Shown here piece by piece: positions 60,152 to 64,000 of a DNA stretch of 64,000 nucleotides; the stretch's first letter is position 1, and every line of letters starts with the position of its first letter. The notes beneath the pieces were generated by a model. That model was given only the letters and a program-made list of their open reading frames with translations. It had not been told where the DNA came from and searched no databases. This DNA is from Perilla frutescens. Its lineage: Eukaryota > Streptophyta > Magnoliopsida > Lamiales > Lamiaceae. Location: contig BRKX01000002.1 in NCBI GenBank assembly GCA_026008535.1, forward strand, positions 72,003,380 to 72,067,379. Reading direction: 5' to 3'. The translations under genes and the position numbers were made by a program.

Positions 60152-62216
60152 TTAGAAGAATTCAAAGTCTAAGTAAGGACCAGATGACCTTTCTGAATCC
60201 GTAGCACTCTTGTTAGTCGACTTCAACGTCTGATTGAGCGAGGCTAGATCTATGGCCTTAGGAATTTGAGGAGGAGTGGTGCTACGAATAAGAGCCCAGT
60301 TCACAGTTTCAAAGAAAGGGTGCTGCTTTATCTCTGTGGCACCTCGTTTGAATCCTAATCTTTTCTGAGGGTCCTTTGCAAGCAAGCCTCGAATCAAATC
60401 CTTTGCAGCAAAACTGATTGTTGATCCCTCTGGGAACTTTAGGGGCTGCCCGACAACGTTAAACAACGTCTCCCTATTACCATTGCCTTTAAATGGTGTT
60501 TTCCCATGAAGCAACTCGTACAAGAAAATGCCGAATGTCCACCAGTCCACAGCACTGCCGTGGCCATCTCCTCTAATAATTTCAGGTGCTAAATACTCGT
60601 GTGTCCCGACAAAGGACATGGACCGGGCTGCAGTTGGCTCTGCAACCAGCACGGGGAGAGAATCCGAGCTCATTAAACTTGCTCTCCTTTCACCTCTCAC
60701 TTTCACGGCTTTTGAGTTGAAAAGACGAGGTTTGAAGCAGGAGGGCTGGAAACATGAGGGCTCCACACAAACAGGCAATTTGCACGCTGGATCAATGCAT
60801 GATGGTTGGATGCAATACGAAGAAATCCTGCACGCTGAGCCATCACCGGAGGTGAGGAGTGTTGGATTCACGTAGCATCTCAACGACAAATCAAAATCCG
60901 ATAGCATGATATGGCCATCTTCCCTCACCAGAACATTTTCGGGTTTCAAGTCCCTGTACACCACTCCCATCATATGGAGGTACTCGAGCGCAAGCAGCAC
61001 TTGCGAAGCGTAGAACCTATCAAACATATATACAATGCAAATAACTAGTCAATGACAATCATTCTCTCTTCGGAATATTCACCTCTGCAATTCAATTGCA
61101 AATAACTAGTCAATACCAATGATACAAGACGGCATTTTTAAGTCTCAGAAGCAACATGCATACACCATTTAACTAACATAAACTCAGCAGATACAAATGG
61201 ATTCAAGGTCTTTTAACAATTTTAACATCCTGATACACTCTCCTTTCCTCGAAAAAAAATGGAAAAGAAACATCAACAAATTAAGCAAAGGAAACAAGCA
61301 TTACCAACCCAAGCTTCACACATGACAAATCATCACTCAGCCATGGGTTACAGATTTCCAATAACATTTAAACATGAACCATTCCACATAGCATTCACTT
61401 TCTTGATTTTCATTCCTTCCGCATTCATAGAATAATATGTTATCAGTTCAATCAAGAGGCCTAAAAGCAGAGATACATCAACACAAAGACACTGAAACCA
61501 ATTGCTAACCTTGCAGCCTGCTCCGTGAAATGCTTCCCCGGCTGGCGCTGCCTAAGCAAATGCAGGTCACCACCACTGCAAAACTCCATCAGCAAACACG
61601 AAAACTTGTCCGTTTCAAAATGGGAATACAGAGTAGGAAGAAAAGGGTGATCCAACAAACCTAAGATATCTCTCTCAGTTTGAGCTCTCACCACTTTCTT
61701 CCTGCTCACTAACATCCCTTTATCCATTACTTTCATAGCAAAAAGGCACCCCATACTCCTCAACTCGGCAAGATAAACACTCCCAATATCCCCAAATCCC
61801 AATTTCTTCAGCAGCCTAAAATGCCCTAATCCCAACTCCCCATCTCTAGATTGCACGCATTGGATTGCATCCCACCGCCTATCATTCGCCATATGCGGTT
61901 TCGAAGGGCAAAGACTCCTAAAACTGGCCTCATTTGCATCACCGCCATTGCAGCAGCTAACAGAGCTCAAACTACTCTTCTCACTCTCCACGCATTCCTC
62001 ACCAGCATTCACCGCCACATTCTTGATATCAATCTGTTTATCGACGAAGCAGCCGTCGCTTATTTTGCTAGAGCTGCCTACGCTAGTGTTGTCGGACCCG
62101 GTAGCGGTGCTGCTGCAGAAATCAATGCTGGGACTGTTGTTGATGCTGAGGTCGTGAAAACTGACCTTGAGAGAAATGGGGTCGATGCTTGAGCTATTCT
62201 TGATAGCTTCAGTCAT
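60152..62216 (-). CDS. AGCVIII protein kinase, D6PK/PVPK-1-like, 523 aa
   Basis: Two exons: 62216-61510 and 61016-60152, joined in phase 2 (AR|FYASQ). A Ser-rich N-terminus of about 130 residues precedes the kinase domain: G140-F-G-D-I-G145, K162 (FAMKVMDK), YRDLKPENVL with catalytic Asp258, and SDFDLS (DFD 276-278 in place of DFG, the AGCVIII signature). APE is at 380-382 (GTHEYLAPEII). The insertion between DFD and APE carries six cysteines exactly five residues apart (304-329) in CxxPx repeats. The C-terminus PYLDFEFF is a PDK1-docking PIF-type motif. Relatives phosphorylate PIN auxin carriers at the plasma membrane; that substrate is inferred. Exon structure with the intron after subdomain VIa region is usual for the family. 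Confidence 0.93.
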
Positions 62217-62219
62217 GAT

Positions 62220-62238
62220 TGGGGGGGGGGGGGGGGGA
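62220..62238 (-). repeat. Poly-G/poly-C tract in the kinase 5' leader
   Basis: About 17-18 G on the plus strand (C on the gene strand) ending only a few bases upstream of the ATG at 62216. Homopolymer length may be unreliable in assembly. Confidence 0.85.
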
Positions 62239-64000
62239 AAGAGAGAATCAACAAATGAACTATTTGATGAAATGACTGTGAGAGCCTAAAGGGGAGCTAT
62301 AAAGGAGAGGGAAAAGGGAGAGATTGGTGGTCAAATGAGGTTTTTGAGAAATTGGAGACGCCGAGGCAGTCAAAGAGAGAGAAAGAGAGAGAGATGCGGG
62401 CGCCAAGTGAGCATGGGGAGTTAATAGGCCATTCAAATTTGAAAATGTGGGTTTTGTGAGATTTGAGAGGCCCAATGAATTTTGGTGGGTGAGTGGGTTT
62501 GTTTGGGATTGGTTTATGGGTGCAAATAAATCCTCTCTCTCTCTCTAGTGTTACGTTGTTCCATGAATGGAACAGCTTGGGGACAAATTATATAGGGGTT
62601 ACAAACATGTGCTTACATATACATACAAAATGGGGGTTACTGTCTGGGTGGGGTGGGGGTGGAGAGAGAGAGAGAGAAAAGCCTATTATATTTTGTAACG
62701 AAGTTCTGCTTACATTTTTAATGAAGACTGTTGCTTTCCAGCTGATAAAGGATATCACCCTTTCTTTGTTTTCCAATAAATTTAGAATTTATTTGGTTTC
62801 TGAAAAAGATTAACATTGTGCATGAGGAGGTGAGTACGATATTTGTTTCATTGCACGACGACTCATGTTTTTATTTGTACACCATGTTAGGACACAAAAA
62901 TATACAATTTCAAATTATTATCGTGATCAGGAAATCAAATGATCTTTCAATAAAATTAAGATTGTTTCATATTGATTTTCGCATCAAAGTTATGTGAGAT
63001 CATAATTTATTTGATTTATTGTGTTGCATAGTGTGTTGTAAGGTCATTATATACTATGAAGGGTTCTATAATTTCGGGTGGCATATTAAGAAAATAAAGA
63101 AAAAGGAAAGAAGAGCTAAATAAGTTATATATGATAGAAGAGCTAAATAAGCTAATATTAATTATTATTAGTTATGATAAAATAAATTTTATTTTTATAA
63201 AAAACATTATTAAAAATACATAATTTTATGGTGGCATACGGTTGGCACACACAAGTGGGACTAGAGGATCTCTACTCCTAGTGGAATTTCAACATTTTGT
63301 CTTTGTGATAAGTTGATTCATTTATTTAGAAGATTTTCAATATATAGAAGTAATATTATTTTTTATCGAATATAGAAGTAATATTATTACGGATCATGTG
63401 TCCTGACTCGAACGTATCGAGATACATATGTTAGGACGTTTAAGAAGATTTTTTTTTTAGTTGAAGAGCAAACGTCATTGATCTTTACATGATGTTGGTA
63501 TTTTTTTAATGGTGCAAAATTATAGAACTTTTAATCAGGATTGTATTCAAAATTAATTTACTTTTTATATTAGATATGTTTTTTTTAAAAAAATATGTCG
63601 AATTGCATACTGATCGAATAATTGAATTTACGTATTCATTATATTTTATTTTTCTTGTTGGGTTTAAGTCAGGTTTCTAAATTTAGGAAATAAAAAATAA
63701 TCAATTTAATTAGTTGTGCTCTACAAATAAGTTAAAGTTGCGAAAAGTCTATGTGAGACTGATTTATCGATCATAATTTATAAGACTAGTCAAAATTTAG
63801 ATTCAATATATTCCAACACAATTAAATATCAATAAAATTATAAATGTGATATTGAACGTTGGTTTAAATATGAATTTTCACCTACCATACTGATTTAACG
63901 CGTAAGACGGTCTCACACAAAGTTGTTGTTTAAAAATCTATATATTAAGTATTCTCTATAATCAGTTTTCTTGCTTTTCTCTCACAATGGTAATACTCCA
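62239..64000. other. Upstream region of the AGC kinase and distal spacer
   Basis: Contains several GA/CT-rich patches (62370-62392, 62530-62550, 62660-62680) that may be promoter/5' UTR of the kinase, then AT-rich DNA. AAGACGGTCTCACAC near 63904 is a common plant repeat end, but no partner is in the window. No gene. Confidence 0.5.

Noticed and set aside
63900..63916. AAGACGGTCTCACAC repeat end near the right edge
   Set aside because: A common plant repeat terminus, but the matching end is not in the window, so no element can be delimited.
1..64000. Biosynthetic gene cluster or other multi-gene system
   Set aside because: Neighbouring host genes belong to unrelated processes and no pathway logic links them.
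1..64000. CRISPR array, tRNA or rRNA genes
   Set aside because: No regularly spaced identical repeats with unique spacers, and no tRNA/rRNA sequence recognised; TGGTATCAGAGC is a retrotransposon primer site.

Overview
This is plant nuclear DNA, almost certainly from a eudicot. Evidence: intron-containing genes with GT-AG junctions, plant-only families (EDR2 C-terminal domain, chlorophyllase, cutin-type GPAT, AGCVIII kinase, R2R3-MYB), AT-rich spacers, and many plant transposons (Tourist-, Stowaway- and hAT-like MITEs, and Ty3/gypsy chromovirus elements with TGGTATCAGAGC primer sites). An asterid/Lamiales source is a guess only.

Layout. Positions 1-15120 are gene-dense. They hold the 5' end of a plastid RsmD-like rRNA methyltransferase (-), a myristoylation-motif EDR2-C/DUF1336 protein (+, 4930-8038, 9 exons, 480 aa), a small MAPK-kinase-substrate-like protein (-), a TDF1/MYB35-type R2R3-MYB (-, 307 aa) and a prolyl 4-hydroxylase with ShKT tail (-, 8 exons, 303 aa). 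Positions 15300-22530 are repeat-rich: ATGCTAA-motif tandem arrays, then a Tourist-like element with a second MITE nested in it. Chlorophyllase (-, 343 aa) spans 22846-26899 with a 3 kb intron. Positions 27688-36643 hold a degraded gypsy fragment between long inverted arms and a 3.17 kb solo LTR with intact target-site duplication. A long hairpin element at 38065-38921 is followed by a GPAT4/8-type bifunctional acyltransferase/phosphatase (-, 510 aa). Positions 43190-54480 are one large Ty3/gypsy chromovirus (Tekay/Del-like) with an extra ORF upstream of gag, many stops, a 1 kb MITE in its 5' LTR and a deletion with filler in its 3' LTR. Positions 54600-59190 hold further MITEs. The last gene is an AGCVIII (D6PK/PVPK-1-like) kinase (-, 523 aa) at 60152-62216.

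The host genes do not form an evident pathway cluster; they are ordinary single genes (plastid rRNA modification, tapetum regulation, wall-protein hydroxylation, chlorophyll breakdown, cutin precursor synthesis, auxin-transport-type kinase). The most unusual biology is in the transposon history: a young-looking but heavily mutated chromovirus with an upstream gag-like ORF, and layered nested insertions that can be ordered in time. Exon coordinates were worked out by reading splice junctions and keeping phase; no search or alignment was run.
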